Positions 44,986 through 53,636 of a stretch of 64,000 bases of DNA are shown piece after piece (the first letter of the stretch is position 1; every line of letters starts with the position of its first letter). The notes beneath the pieces are model-generated. The model was not told the DNA's origin, did no database searches, and saw only the letters and a program-made list of their open reading frames with translations. A program made the position numbers and the translations under genes. This DNA comes from Paracoccus caeni (lineage in GTDB: Bacteria; Pseudomonadota; Alphaproteobacteria; Rhodobacterales; Rhodobacteraceae): positions 1,240,001 through 1,304,000 of the forward strand of contig NZ_JAEPRQ010000001.1 of the NCBI RefSeq assembly GCF_016629665.1, in the 5' to 3' direction.

Positions 44986-46947
44986 ATGACAGCTGAATTC
45001 GGCCATTTCGCCCTGATCCTTGCCTTTGCGGTGTCGATCTTCCAGATGACCGTGCCGATGATCGGCGCGTCAAAGGGATGGAACGGCTGGATGGAGGCCG
45101 CGCGCCCGGCAGCCATCGCCCAATTCCTGCTGATCGGGCTGTCATTCGCGGCGTTGACCATTGCCTTCGTAACCTCGGATTTTTCGGTCAGGCTGGTTTA
45201 TGAGAACTCGCATACCGCCAAACCCATGCTTTACAAAATCAGCGGGGTCTGGGGGAACCACGAGGGCTCGATGCTGCTTTGGGTGCTGATCCTCGCGCTG
45301 TTCGGCGCGGCGGCGGCGTTCTTTGGGGGCAACCTTCCGCCACGGCTGCGGGCGCGGGTGCTGGCCGTGCAATCCTCGATCGGGGCGGCGTTTATCGCCT
45401 TCATCATTTTTACCTCTAACCCCTTCTGGCGGCTAGAAAATCCGCCATTCGACGGGCGCGATCTGAACCCGCTTCTGCAGGATCCGGGCTTGGCGTTTCA
45501 TCCTCCGTTTCTCTATCTCGGCTATGTCGGGCTTTCGATGGCGTTCAGCTTTGCCGTCGCTGCGCTGATCGAGGGGCGCGTTGATGCCGCATGGGCCCGT
45601 TGGGTGCGGCCATGGACGCTGGCCGCGTGGATGTTTCTGACCATCGGCATCGCGCTTGGATCGTGGTGGGCCTATTACGAGCTTGGCTGGGGCGGTTTCT
45701 GGTTCTGGGACCCGGTCGAGAATGCCAGCTTCATGCCATGGCTTCTCTCCGCCGCGCTGCTGCATTCCGCCATCGTCGTCGAGAAACGCGAGGCGCTGAA
45801 AAGCTGGACGATCCTGCTGGCGATCATGGCCTTCGGCTTTTCGATGATCGGCACCTTCATCGTGCGGTCCGGGATCATCACCTCGGTCCACAGCTTCGCC
45901 AGCGATCCGGCGCGGGGCGTGTTCATCCTTGCGATTCTGGCGGGCTTCACCGGCGGCGCATTGACGCTTTATGCGGTGCGGGCGCAGGGCATGGTCGCGA
46001 AGGGCGTCTTTCAGCCGGTCTCTCGCGAAGGCGCGTTGGTGCTGAACAATCTGTTGCTGGCGGTCTCGGCTTTCGTGGTCTTCATCGGCACGGTCTGGCC
46101 GCTGATCGCCGAGATGCTGTGGGATCGCAAACTGTCGGTCGGCCCGCCTTTCTTTAATCAGGCGTTTACGCCGTTCATGATCGTGCTGGCGCTTGCGCTG
46201 CCTCTGGGCGCGATCATCCCGTGGAAACGGGCGACGTTGTCGCGGGTGCTGCGACCGCTGGCCGGTGCGTTGATCTTTGCGGTGGCGGTAATGGTGCTGG
46301 TCTTTGCCGTCTCGACCGGCAAATCGGCCATTGCGGTGATCGGCGCGGGGCTTGGCGCGTGGCTGGTCGCAGGCGCGGCCGCGGAGTTGATCCACCGGAC
46401 CGGCAATTCCGGCCTGTCGCGACTGCTGCGTCTGCCGCGTGCCGATTGGGGCAAGGCAGTTGCCCATGCCGGGTTGGGTGTGACCTTCATCGGCGTGGGC
46501 CTTTTGACCGCGTGGCAGGTCGAGGATATTCGCGTGGCCGAGTTCAACGAACCTTTCCAGCTTGGCGGATATGAGTTCACCTTGCTGAAGGTGGATCAGG
46601 TCGAGGGGCCGAATTACGTCTCGGCCATGGCGACGATCGATGTGGCGCAGGATGGTCGCCGCATTGCCACGCTGCATCCCGAAAAGCGGGTCTATCCGGT
46701 GCAGGCGATGCCGACCACCGAAGCCGCCATCGATAACGGCATCTTCCGCGACATTTATGTGGTTCTTGGCGATCTGCAGCCCGGCGGCGGCTGGGCCGTG
46801 CGCAGCTATATCAAGCCCTTCGCCAACTGGATCTGGGCTGGTTCGATCCTGATGGCGCTTGGCGGGGTGATCAGCCTGACCGACCGGCGCTACCGGGTGG
46901 CGGCGGGGGCAAGACGAGTTGTCCCCGGCGCGGTGCCTGCGGAATGA
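44986..46947 (+). CDS. ccmF: Cytochrome c haem lyase subunit CcmF
   Basis: A 653-residue polytopic membrane protein that joins haem to apocytochromes c in the system I pathway. The Trp-rich haem-handling motif is GWGGFWFWDPVENASFMPW (about residues 235-255). Other motifs are KISGVWGNHEGSMLLWV and FHPPFLYLGYVG, with conserved His in LLHSAIVV and ITSVHSF. The ATG at 44986 follows AAGGAAA. It overlaps ccmH by 4 nt. Other ccm genes are not nearby. Confidence 0.96.
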   Translation: MTAEFGHFALILAFAVSIFQMTVPMIGASKGWNGWMEAARPAAIAQFLLIGLSFAALTIAFVTSDFSVRLVYENSHTAKPMLYKISGVWGNHEGSMLLWVLILALFGAAAAFFGGNLPPRLRARVLAVQSSIGAAFIAFIIFTSNPFWRLENPPFDGRDLNPLLQDPGLAFHPPFLYLGYVGLSMAFSFAVAALIEGRVDAAWARWVRPWTLAAWMFLTIGIALGSWWAYYELGWGGFWFWDPVENASFMPWLLSAALLHSAIVVEKREALKSWTILLAIMAFGFSMIGTFIVRSGIITSVHSFASDPARGVFILAILAGFTGGALTLYAVRAQGMVAKGVFQPVSREGALVLNNLLLAVSAFVVFIGTVWPLIAEMLWDRKLSVGPPFFNQAFTPFMIVLALALPLGAIIPWKRATLSRVLRPLAGALIFAVAVMVLVFAVSTGKSAIAVIGAGLGAWLVAGAAAELIHRTGNSGLSRLLRLPRADWGKAVAHAGLGVTFIGVGLLTAWQVEDIRVAEFNEPFQLGGYEFTLLKVDQVEGPNYVSAMATIDVAQDGRRIATLHPEKRVYPVQAMPTTEAAIDNGIFRDIYVVLGDLQPGGGWAVRSYIKPFANWIWAGSILMALGGVISLTDRRYRVAAGARRVVPGAVPAE

Positions 46948-47396
46948 GGCGGCTGATCCTTGCGCTGATGTTGGCGCTGCCGATGGCGGCGCTGGCGGTG
47001 CAGCCCGATGAGGTTTTGGACGATCCGGCGCTTGAGGCGCGGGCGCGCGAGATCTCGCAAAAGCTGCGTTGTCCGGTCTGTCAGGGCGAGAATATCGACG
47101 AATCGAATGCGCCGATCAGTCGCGATCTGCGGCTTTATGTGCGCGAGCGGCTGGTCGGCGGTGACAGCAACGATCAGGTCATCGACGCGGTGACCGACCG
47201 TTTCGGTGAATTCGTGCTGTTCGAGCCTCGGGCCGAAGGCGGCAATCTGGTCCTGTGGCTGGCGGGTCCGGCGATGGCGCTGATCGGGCTGATTGCGGCG
47301 GCGCTGTTCCTGCGCGGCAGGCGCGTGGCGCAGATGCCGGTCGAGGCGTTGAGCGATGACGAAAAGGCCCGGCTTGACCGGATCATGCGCGACTGA
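46944..47396 (+). CDS. ccmH: Cytochrome c-type biogenesis protein CcmH
   Basis: A 150-residue thiol-reducing protein for apocytochrome c. It has a signal peptide (MRRLILALMLALPMAALA). The redox motif is LRCPVCQGENIDESNAP, and a C-terminal helix (LVLWLAGPAMALIGLIAAALFL) follows. It is the short N-terminal type (CcmH/CcmL), without the TPR half of E. coli CcmH; a CcmI partner would be elsewhere. Confidence 0.95.
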   Translation: MRRLILALMLALPMAALAVQPDEVLDDPALEARAREISQKLRCPVCQGENIDESNAPISRDLRLYVRERLVGGDSNDQVIDAVTDRFGEFVLFEPRAEGGNLVLWLAGPAMALIGLIAAALFLRGRRVAQMPVEALSDDEKARLDRIMRD

Positions 47397-47462
47397 CGCA
47401 GGGTCTTCCTTTTCGGGGCGCGCATTTCCGGCATGATGGCGGCGACTTCAGGGGGGACATTC

Positions 47463-48233
47463 ATGAGCTACGAAACCATCCAGTTCGGCATCCGAGACGG
47501 CATCGCGACGCTGATCCTCAACCGACCCGATGTGATGAACGCACTGAACAGCAAGATGCGGGCCGAGGTCACCGAGGCGTTGACCACCCTGCCGGAAGAG
47601 GTGCGTTGCGTGGTCATGACCGGATCGGGGCGGGCCTTCTGTTCGGGGCAGGATCTGACCGACCGGGCGGCGGCCGCCGATCTTGAGGGCACGCTGCGCA
47701 AAGAATACGAGCCGATGTTGCGCGCCGTCACAGGCTGCCGCGCGCCGGTAATTGCGGCGGTTAACGGGGTCGCGGCGGGTGCAGGGGCCAATCTGGCGCT
47801 GGTCGCGGATGTGGTGATCGCAGCGGAAAGCGCGAGCTTCATTCAGGCCTTCACGCGGATCGGGCTGGTGCCGGATGCGGGTGGTACTTTTGCCATTCCA
47901 CGCTCGGTCGGGGCGGCGCGGGCCATGGGGATGATGCTTTTCGCCGAGCCGGTCAGCGCCCGTCAGGCCGCCGATTGGGGCATGATCTGGGAGGCTTTGC
48001 CCGATGCCGATTTCGCCGAGGGTGTGGCGGCGCGGGCGCGCAAGCTGGCCGACGGGCCGACCGCGGCCTATCTGTCGATCCGGCAACTGGTCGCGGCCTC
48101 GACACAGAATGACATGGATGCCCAACTGGCGCTGGAAGCGAAGATGCAGGGGCAGGCCGGGCGCAGCGCCGATTTTGTCGAAGGCGTGACGGCCTTTCTG
48201 GAGAAGCGGAAGGCTGTGTTCACCGGACGGTAA
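47463..48233 (+). CDS. Enoyl-CoA hydratase/isomerase family protein
   Basis: A 256-residue crotonase-fold enzyme. Motifs are ATLILNRPDVMNALNSKM, GRAFCSGQDLTD (oxyanion loop) and GVAAGAGANLALVADVVIAA. RIGLVPDAGGTF carries Asp where the second catalytic acid of isomerase-type members sits, which fits the PaaG-like isomerases. Pathway is not shown by neighbours. The ATG at 47463 follows GGGGGGAC. A repeat tail fragment directly follows the stop. Confidence 0.9.
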   Translation: MSYETIQFGIRDGIATLILNRPDVMNALNSKMRAEVTEALTTLPEEVRCVVMTGSGRAFCSGQDLTDRAAAADLEGTLRKEYEPMLRAVTGCRAPVIAAVNGVAAGAGANLALVADVVIAAESASFIQAFTRIGLVPDAGGTFAIPRSVGAARAMGMMLFAEPVSARQAADWGMIWEALPDADFAEGVAARARKLADGPTAAYLSIRQLVAASTQNDMDAQLALEAKMQGQAGRSADFVEGVTAFLEKRKAVFTGR

Positions 48234-48235
48234 GG

Positions 48236-48262
48236 TTCGGGCATTGCCCTCTGCTCTCGGCG
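48236..48262 (+). repeat. Fragment of the dispersed repeat (copy F, tail only)
   Basis: TCGGGCATTGCCCTCTGCT at about 48237 matches the end of copy C (TCGGGCACTGCCCTCTGCT) with one change. The rest of the repeat is missing. It lies between convergent genes. Confidence 0.55.
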
Positions 48263-48278
48263 GTGGCCGCAGTTTACT

Positions 48279-48968
48279 CTAAATGATCTGCGAAAATCGT
48301 GGCGCGTGACCGCGATTGTCGAAGAAGGGCACCGTATCCGGCACCGGCAGCGGCGTATCATAGGTGACGCTGCCCGCCAGTTCCGCCAATTCGGCCAGAA
48401 CCACCTCGGTGATGAAGGGCAGGTTCAGGGCGCGGACCTCGGGCAGGGGCACCCAGTGGAGATGCGAAAGCTCGTCACAGGCGCGGCTGAAATCGTCGGG
48501 ATCGCTCGACAAAGCCGCCGCATCGACGGCAAAGAAATGCGCGTCGAAGCGGCGCGGGCGGCCCGGCGGGGTGATCGCGCGAAAGATATAGGTCAGCGCC
48601 GAGGCATCGGGGCTGAGCCGGGTTTCGGCATAGCCGGGCCAGTCACTGACCGGGCCGTCAGCCTGTCCGATCAACTGCCCGGTTTCCTCGGCCAGTTCGC
48701 GCAGCGCTGCGGCGGCGATTGCATGGGGCGAGGCCGCGCCATGGCGTGGCTCGGCCGTCAGCCGGTCGATATGCAACTGCGCCAAGGGGCGCGAAAGCGG
48801 CGCTAAGGCATCGGCGGCATCGACCGCGCCGCCCGGAAAGACATATTTCGACGGCATGAACACCGCCTGTTCACCGCGCATCCCCATCAGGACGCGAGTG
48901 CCGGTCGCGCCACGCCGCAGCACGATTGTGGTGGCGGCATCGCGGATCGGGATGTCCGCGCCGCTCAC
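48279..48968 (-). CDS. Nudix hydrolase
   Basis: A 229-residue hydrolase of nucleoside diphosphate-X compounds, possibly CoA-type or unknown. The Nudix box core is AAALRELAEETGQL with its REL and EETG elements; YVFPGGAVDAAD lies ahead. The start is a GTG at 48968 overlapping the upstream TGA (GTGA); a longer frame exists but overlaps that gene. The upstream DUF983 gene is in the same operon. The substrate is unknown. Confidence 0.88.
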   Translation of the reverse strand: MSGADIPIRDAATTIVLRRGATGTRVLMGMRGEQAVFMPSKYVFPGGAVDAADALAPLSRPLAQLHIDRLTAEPRHGAASPHAIAAAALRELAEETGQLIGQADGPVSDWPGYAETRLSPDASALTYIFRAITPPGRPRRFDAHFFAVDAAALSSDPDDFSRACDELSHLHWVPLPEVRALNLPFITEVVLAELAELAGSVTYDTPLPVPDTVPFFDNRGHAPRFSQII

Positions 48969-49375
48969 GACCTGCGCGCCTCGATGATGCCGAAACCATG
49001 CATCCGCCGCGCCCATTGCATGCCGACCATCGCCCCCTTGATCCGTGGCAACAGCACCAGGGATGCGGCGATCGAGCCGAACCCGAAAATCGCGATCATC
49101 GCCATCGGCGACAGCCGCCATGCCATGTAACAGGCCAACAGCAGCGGCGCGGCGACATGCGAGACGATCAGGACGGTCAGATAAGCCGGTCCGTCATCGG
49201 CGCGTTGGTGGTGCAGCACCTCACCGCAATGCGGGCATTCATCGGCGATCTTCAGATAGCGCGTGAACAGCTTGCCCTCGCCGCAGGAGGGGCAGCGGCC
49301 AAGCGCGCCGCGGATCATCGCCTGTTTCGTCGGACGCTCTTCTTGGCCTGCAACGGCGGCGGTTATCTGGGTCAT
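48965..49375 (-). CDS. DUF983 zinc-ribbon membrane protein
   Basis: A 136-residue protein. An N-terminal zinc ribbon (CPSCGEGKLF...CPHCGEVLHHQ, about residues 29-57) is followed by two hydrophobic helices (about 66-87 and 93-112). This is the DUF983 layout. The role is unknown; in alphaproteobacteria members are often near Nudix or cytochrome oxidase genes. The ATG at 49375 is chosen over an upstream start that lies in GC-rich non-conserved sequence. Confidence 0.88.
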   Translation of the reverse strand: MTQITAAVAGQEERPTKQAMIRGALGRCPSCGEGKLFTRYLKIADECPHCGEVLHHQRADDGPAYLTVLIVSHVAAPLLLACYMAWRLSPMAMIAIFGFGSIAASLVLLPRIKGAMVGMQWARRMHGFGIIEARRS

Positions 49376-49516
49376 GGCGGCGATCTCCGGGCGGGTCGGG
49401 ATTTTCCTGACGCAATCTAGGGGATCGGTGCCGGTTTCGCCAGCGTCAGGCGACATCTCATCGCCGGGAAGCGGTGCCTCGGGCGAAATGTCGCATCGCC
49501 GCGCGTCCGTTCGCTT

Positions 49517-50902
49517 TCAATGTGTCGCCTGAAATGCCGCCAGCATCACCCGGTTCCGTCCGCGCGTCTTGGCCGCGATCAGCGCCCGGTCGGCGCGTTC
49601 CAGCGAGATATCGGCCAGACTTTCCGGGGACCCGACATGAAGTCCGGGATCCGAGACCGCAAGCCCGACCGACAGCGTCACCGACACCATGCCACCGCCC
49701 GAAAGGCGCGGCAGAAGCGTGCTGCGCATCTCGACCGCGCGGCGGATTTCCTCGGCCATGCGATAGGCTTCATGCTCGCCGGTGCGGGGCAGGATGACCA
49801 GAAACTCTTCACCGCCCAGCCGCGCCGTCAGGCCGCGATCCGCGACCACGGTTTCCAGACGCCGGGCGATATCACACAGCACCGCATCGCCTGCGGCATG
49901 GCCGTGACGGTCGTTCACCGCCTTGAAATGGTCCAGATCAAGCGCCAGAACCGCAAACAGATGATCCTGCCGCATGGCTTCGGCGGCGATTTCGGCGATA
50001 CGCGGCAGGGCGTAACGGCGGTTGAAGAGGCCGGTCAGCGGATCGGTCATCGCCCAGATCAATGTCCGCTGCGCCTCGGCCCGGCGATGGTCGGATCGGC
50101 GTTTGCGGGCCAGTTGATTGCGCAAGGTCAGCGCCGCCATTTCGACATTGCCAAGCTCTGACAGATCGATTGGTAGCACCTCGCCCGCGCCCAGATCCAA
50201 GGCGATGGCGGCCATTTCATCGCGATGCGGCTCGGTCGCGACGACGAAGGCCGCATCGCGCGATCCGCTGCGTGAGCGCAGTTCCGACAAAAGCCGCAGC
50301 CCGTCGCCACGCCCGCCGATATCTGCTGCGATCACATAAAGGTCCGAGGGCAGGCCCGATGCCGCAGCACTTAGCGCCTCTTCCGGGTTGCGGATCGCGA
50401 AGCTGCAGCCCAGCCGCCCCTGTAACAGATGCCGCCAGCGCATTGCCCGCGCGGGACTGTCGGCGACCAGCGTCACCTCGCCCCCGGGGGCATTGTCGAA
50501 GGGGGCGGCCATCTCGGCCATGGCCAGCCCGGTTGCCTGCCCGGTCTCGGCATCGCGCAGCAGGCAGCGGATACGTGCCAGCAACATCGGCTCATCGACC
50601 GAGGGCGGCAGCGTCGCCGTGGCGCCCGCCTGCAACGCCTGAATCCGCGTCTCGCCATCGGCCAGCGCAAGCACCGTCATCTGCGGCCATTCCTGCGCGA
50701 TGGCGCGGCAGAGCGTCACCAGATCACGGTCGTCGAGGCCGGATCCCAACAGGATCAGATCGGGCCTGTTACTTTCCACCGAGGCGACCAACTGCGTGCA
50801 AGACGACACCGCCTCCACCTCGTAGCAGGCAGAGGTCAGACGCACCTTCAGCATGATGCGTGAGGTGGCGACCCCGTCTGCCACAAGGATTCGTGCCGTC
50901 AT
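49517..50902 (-). CDS. PleD-like diguanylate cyclase with degenerate receivers
   Basis: A 461-residue protein with PleD architecture: receiver 1 (residues 1-120), receiver 2 (about 140-265) and GGDEF (about 280-461). The cyclase signature is LGGEEF (363-367), so c-di-GMP synthesis is expected. Receiver 1 has Gly53 where Caulobacter PleD has the phosphorylated Asp53, and the switch Lys is not seen. The second receiver also lacks an obvious Asp. The inhibitory RxxD site is replaced by ADRG (354-357). Control by phosphorylation and product inhibition therefore looks lost. It is monocistronic. Confidence 0.88.
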   Translation of the reverse strand: MTARILVADGVATSRIMLKVRLTSACYEVEAVSSCTQLVASVESNRPDLILLGSGLDDRDLVTLCRAIAQEWPQMTVLALADGETRIQALQAGATATLPPSVDEPMLLARIRCLLRDAETGQATGLAMAEMAAPFDNAPGGEVTLVADSPARAMRWRHLLQGRLGCSFAIRNPEEALSAAASGLPSDLYVIAADIGGRGDGLRLLSELRSRSGSRDAAFVVATEPHRDEMAAIALDLGAGEVLPIDLSELGNVEMAALTLRNQLARKRRSDHRRAEAQRTLIWAMTDPLTGLFNRRYALPRIAEIAAEAMRQDHLFAVLALDLDHFKAVNDRHGHAAGDAVLCDIARRLETVVADRGLTARLGGEEFLVILPRTGEHEAYRMAEEIRRAVEMRSTLLPRLSGGGMVSVTLSVGLAVSDPGLHVGSPESLADISLERADRALIAAKTRGRNRVMLAAFQATH

Positions 50903-51021
50903 GTCGCAGGCCCCCGATGCTGGTTGCGATAGGGCGAAACTGGCACGGAAACCTTAAGAAAGGGTTGCCAAGCATGCGCTCTGCAGGATTCTGCCCAATG
51001 AGGCGGCAACAGGAGGGGCGG

Positions 51022-51312
51022 ATGGCCTATTCACGCGAATCGGCACAGGAACTGGCGCAATCGGCGCTGCTTTATCTGCTGCAGCAGCCAGAGCTTGCGG
51101 CGGGTTTTCTGGGCACGACCGGCATCGAGGCCGCAGAGTTGCGCGGCATGATCGGGCGGCCCGAACTGGCGGTGCATGTGCTGGATTATCTGCTTGAGGA
51201 TGATTCGCGGGTGCTGGACGCGGCGGCGATGCTTCAGGTGTCACCGACCGAGCTGATCTCGGCCCGCACGGTTCTGTCCGGTCCGGGCAGCTATGGCTGG
51301 GACGCGGACTGA
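51022..51312 (+). CDS. DUF3572 family protein
   Basis: A 96-residue, mostly helical, acidic protein. ESAQELAQSALLYLLQQPELAAGFLGTTGI and the later LDYLLEDDSRVLDAA fit the DUF3572 family of alphaproteobacteria, whose role is unknown. The ATG at 51022 has a strong AGGAGG site upstream. It lies upstream of the H-NOX-like gene but with its own signals. Confidence 0.82.
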   Translation: MAYSRESAQELAQSALLYLLQQPELAAGFLGTTGIEAAELRGMIGRPELAVHVLDYLLEDDSRVLDAAAMLQVSPTELISARTVLSGPGSYGWDAD

Positions 51313-51376
51313 TTTTCCGCCGTTTCCGGTTTTTTCACCTTTGCCGCCTATAGCTTGTCCTCATGCGAGGTGAGCG

Positions 51377-51946
51377 ATGCACAGGCTGATAGACAGAGCG
51401 ATCGAGGAATTTCTGCGCGATACCTATGGGGACGCGCTGCTTGGTGCGGTTCAGCAGATGATGGGCCGCGCCGCAGATCTTCCGGCAGAGGAGGGACTGC
51501 ATGACAATAGCCGCATCCATGTCGCGGCGCGCAGGCTGGCGAAGCCTGCCGATGAGTTGTTCGAGGATTTGGGCGCATGGCTTGCGCGGCAAGAGGCGAT
51601 CCGGCGGCTGCTGCGTTTTTCGGGGCGCGAGTTTGCGGAATTCGTGATCCGGCTGGATGAGCTTCCGGGGCGCGCGCATATGATTCTGCCGGATATCTGC
51701 ATGCCCGCGATCACCGTCACCGAATGCAGCCTTGGCGATTTGCGGGTGATCCTGCCGGAGCGTGAGACCGGCTGGACGGCGCTTCTGGCCGGGATGCTTC
51801 GGGTCATGGCCGATGATTATGGCGCGCTTGGTCTGATCTCGGTCGAGGGCAGTCAGATCGGGGTGCTGATCCCCGATGCCGAATTCGCTCAGGGGCGCGA
51901 TTTTCAGCTTGGTGCGGCCTTCGCTGCGCGTGGCAGAGGGGTATGA
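51377..51946 (+). CDS. H-NOX-like (haem NO-binding domain) protein, degenerate haem site
   Basis: A 189-residue protein with the H-NOX fold start MHRLIDRAIEEFLRDTYGDA. H-NOX proteins sense NO or O2 through a His-ligated haem. By eye alignment the proximal His position is Pro97 (LDELPGRAH), with His101 four residues later. Only the Arg (129) of the haem-propionate YxSxR motif remains (ILPER). Haem binding is thus doubtful or uses another ligand. The stop overlaps the next gene by 4 nt, a cyclase with an associated sensor domain, the usual H-NOX partner. Confidence 0.72.
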   Translation: MHRLIDRAIEEFLRDTYGDALLGAVQQMMGRAADLPAEEGLHDNSRIHVAARRLAKPADELFEDLGAWLARQEAIRRLLRFSGREFAEFVIRLDELPGRAHMILPDICMPAITVTECSLGDLRVILPERETGWTALLAGMLRVMADDYGALGLISVEGSQIGVLIPDAEFAQGRDFQLGAAFAARGRGV

Positions 51947-52968
51947 GGATGGATGGCACGACGGATATCCGTATCGCTGACCGCGCGGTGATCGAACAAT
52001 TGTTGCCGATGCATCTGCATCTGGCAGCGGACGGAACGGTGATCGGCATCGGGCCGACATTGCGCAAGATGATTGGCGCGGCGACAGGGCCGGTCGAGGC
52101 GCTGTTCCGCGATGCCAGGCCGGGGGTGACAGAGGAACTGTCGGCGACGATCCGGCGCGCGGCGGGGCAGGGTGAGCGGTTGTTCCTGCGCATGATCGAC
52201 CCGCCGATGCTTAGCCTGCGCGGCCATGCGGTCGAGACGGCGGACGGCTCTCTGCTGGTCGATCTGGGATTCGGGATTGCGCTGATCGACGCGGTGAACG
52301 CGGCGGGGCTGACCGACAGCGATTTCGCGCCGCCGGAACTGGCGATGGAGTTGCTGTTTCTCTACGAGGCGAACCGGGCGGTGCTGGGCGAACTGTCCTC
52401 GTTCAACCATCAGCTTGAAGAGGCGCGCCGCGCAGCCGAGGTGAAGGCACATACCGATCCGCTGACCGGGCTGTCGAACCGGCGTGGTCTGGATATCGCG
52501 CTGAGCCTTGCCTTTCACGCGGCCTTCGATCCGCAGAATGCCGATGACCGCAAGGCGTTCGCGCTGGTCCATCTGGATCTGGACAAGTTCAAGCAGGTGA
52601 ACGACACGCTGGGCCATGAGGCGGGGGATCGCGTGCTTTGCGATGTGGGCTGCGTCCTGCGCGAGACCACCCGCAGCCATGATGTCGCCGCACGCATCGG
52701 GGGCGACGAATTCGTGCTGATCCTGCCGGGGCTGCAATCCGCGCCGACGCTTGAAAAGCTGTCTCGCCGGATCATCGACGGGATCGAGGCTGTCAGGGTT
52801 ACGGCGGATGGCGGCTCTGCCGTCTCGGCCAGTATCGGGATCGTGCTGTCGGATGGTTATCGCGGCCTGACCCCAGAACAGATGCTGCGGGATGCCGATA
52901 CCGCGCTCTACCGCTCGAAAAATGCCGGGCGGCGGCGGGCGACGATCCTGCAGAAGCCATTGGTTTGA
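51943..52968 (+). CDS. Diguanylate cyclase with H-NOX-associated N-terminal domain
   Basis: 341 residues. The N-terminal 130 residues (LPMHLHLAADGTVIGIGPTLRK) fit the HNOBA/PAS-like domain found in H-NOX partners. A short coiled coil (about 148-168) leads to a GGDEF domain with TDPLTGLSNRRG, GGDEF at 253-257 and an intact inhibitory RSHD site at 244-247. It should make c-di-GMP and be controlled by the H-NOX-like protein encoded just upstream. ATGA overlap sets the start. Confidence 0.88.
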   Translation: MRMDGTTDIRIADRAVIEQLLPMHLHLAADGTVIGIGPTLRKMIGAATGPVEALFRDARPGVTEELSATIRRAAGQGERLFLRMIDPPMLSLRGHAVETADGSLLVDLGFGIALIDAVNAAGLTDSDFAPPELAMELLFLYEANRAVLGELSSFNHQLEEARRAAEVKAHTDPLTGLSNRRGLDIALSLAFHAAFDPQNADDRKAFALVHLDLDKFKQVNDTLGHEAGDRVLCDVGCVLRETTRSHDVAARIGGDEFVLILPGLQSAPTLEKLSRRIIDGIEAVRVTADGGSAVSASIGIVLSDGYRGLTPEQMLRDADTALYRSKNAGRRRATILQKPLV

Positions 52969-53033
52969 TGAAGATCGGCAAGAGCTTGCGGGCGCTTGTT
53001 GGCTTGGCGCGGGCGATCCTCTAAAGCGGATGG

Positions 53034-53636
53034 ATGAGAAGCGGTTTGCCTGTGGCTTTGCCCGGAATGCGTATCGGCCTGCTGGGCGGATCCTTCGATC
53101 CCGCCCATGAAGGGCATGTGAACATCACCGAAGCCGCGTTGCAGCGCTTTCGGCTGGACCGGGTCTGGTGGCTGGTCACGCCGGGAAATCCGTTGAAGGC
53201 GCATGGCCCGGCCCCGCTTCGCGAGCGGATCGCAAGGGCGCAAAAGCTGCTGGTCGATCCGCATGTGGTGGTCACCGATATCGAGGCCCGGTTGCAGACC
53301 CGCATGACCGCCGACACGATTTCGGCGTTAAAGCATCTTTATCCGGGTGTGCATTTCGTCTGGCTGATGGGGTCGGATAATCTGGTGCAGTTTCATCACT
53401 GGGATCGCTGGCGCGAGATCGCCGATATGGTGCCGATCGGGGTTCTGGCGCGGCCGGGAACTCGTCTGGCGGCGCGGAATGCCGTGGCCGCGCAGGTGTT
53501 GCGCCGGTGGCGGTTGCCGGTCGAGAAGGCGGGATTGCTGGCCGATAGTCCGACGCCTGCATGGGTGCAGGTGAACCTGCCGATGTCGAAGCTGTCCTCG
53601 ACCGCGTTGCGCCGGGCTAAGGGAGAAAGACGATGA
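53034..53636 (+). CDS. nadD: Nicotinate-nucleotide adenylyltransferase
   Basis: A 200-residue enzyme making deamido-NAD from NaMN and ATP. The nucleotidyltransferase motif is GLLGGSFDPAHEGHVNI, with TPGNPLK, WLMGSDNLVQFHHW and the C-terminal SKLSSTALRR (ISSTxxR type). The ATG at 53034 gives the N-terminus MRSGLPVALPGMRIG seen in related bacteria; an inner Met at GMRIG is an alternative. dacB overlaps the stop by 4 nt. Confidence 0.95.
   Translation: MRSGLPVALPGMRIGLLGGSFDPAHEGHVNITEAALQRFRLDRVWWLVTPGNPLKAHGPAPLRERIARAQKLLVDPHVVVTDIEARLQTRMTADTISALKHLYPGVHFVWLMGSDNLVQFHHWDRWREIADMVPIGVLARPGTRLAARNAVAAQVLRRWRLPVEKAGLLADSPTPAWVQVNLPMSKLSSTALRRAKGERR

Noticed and set aside
48236..48278. Terminator between convergent genes
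   Set aside because: The short GGGCATTGCCC palindrome is part of the dispersed repeat tail and lacks a T-run.
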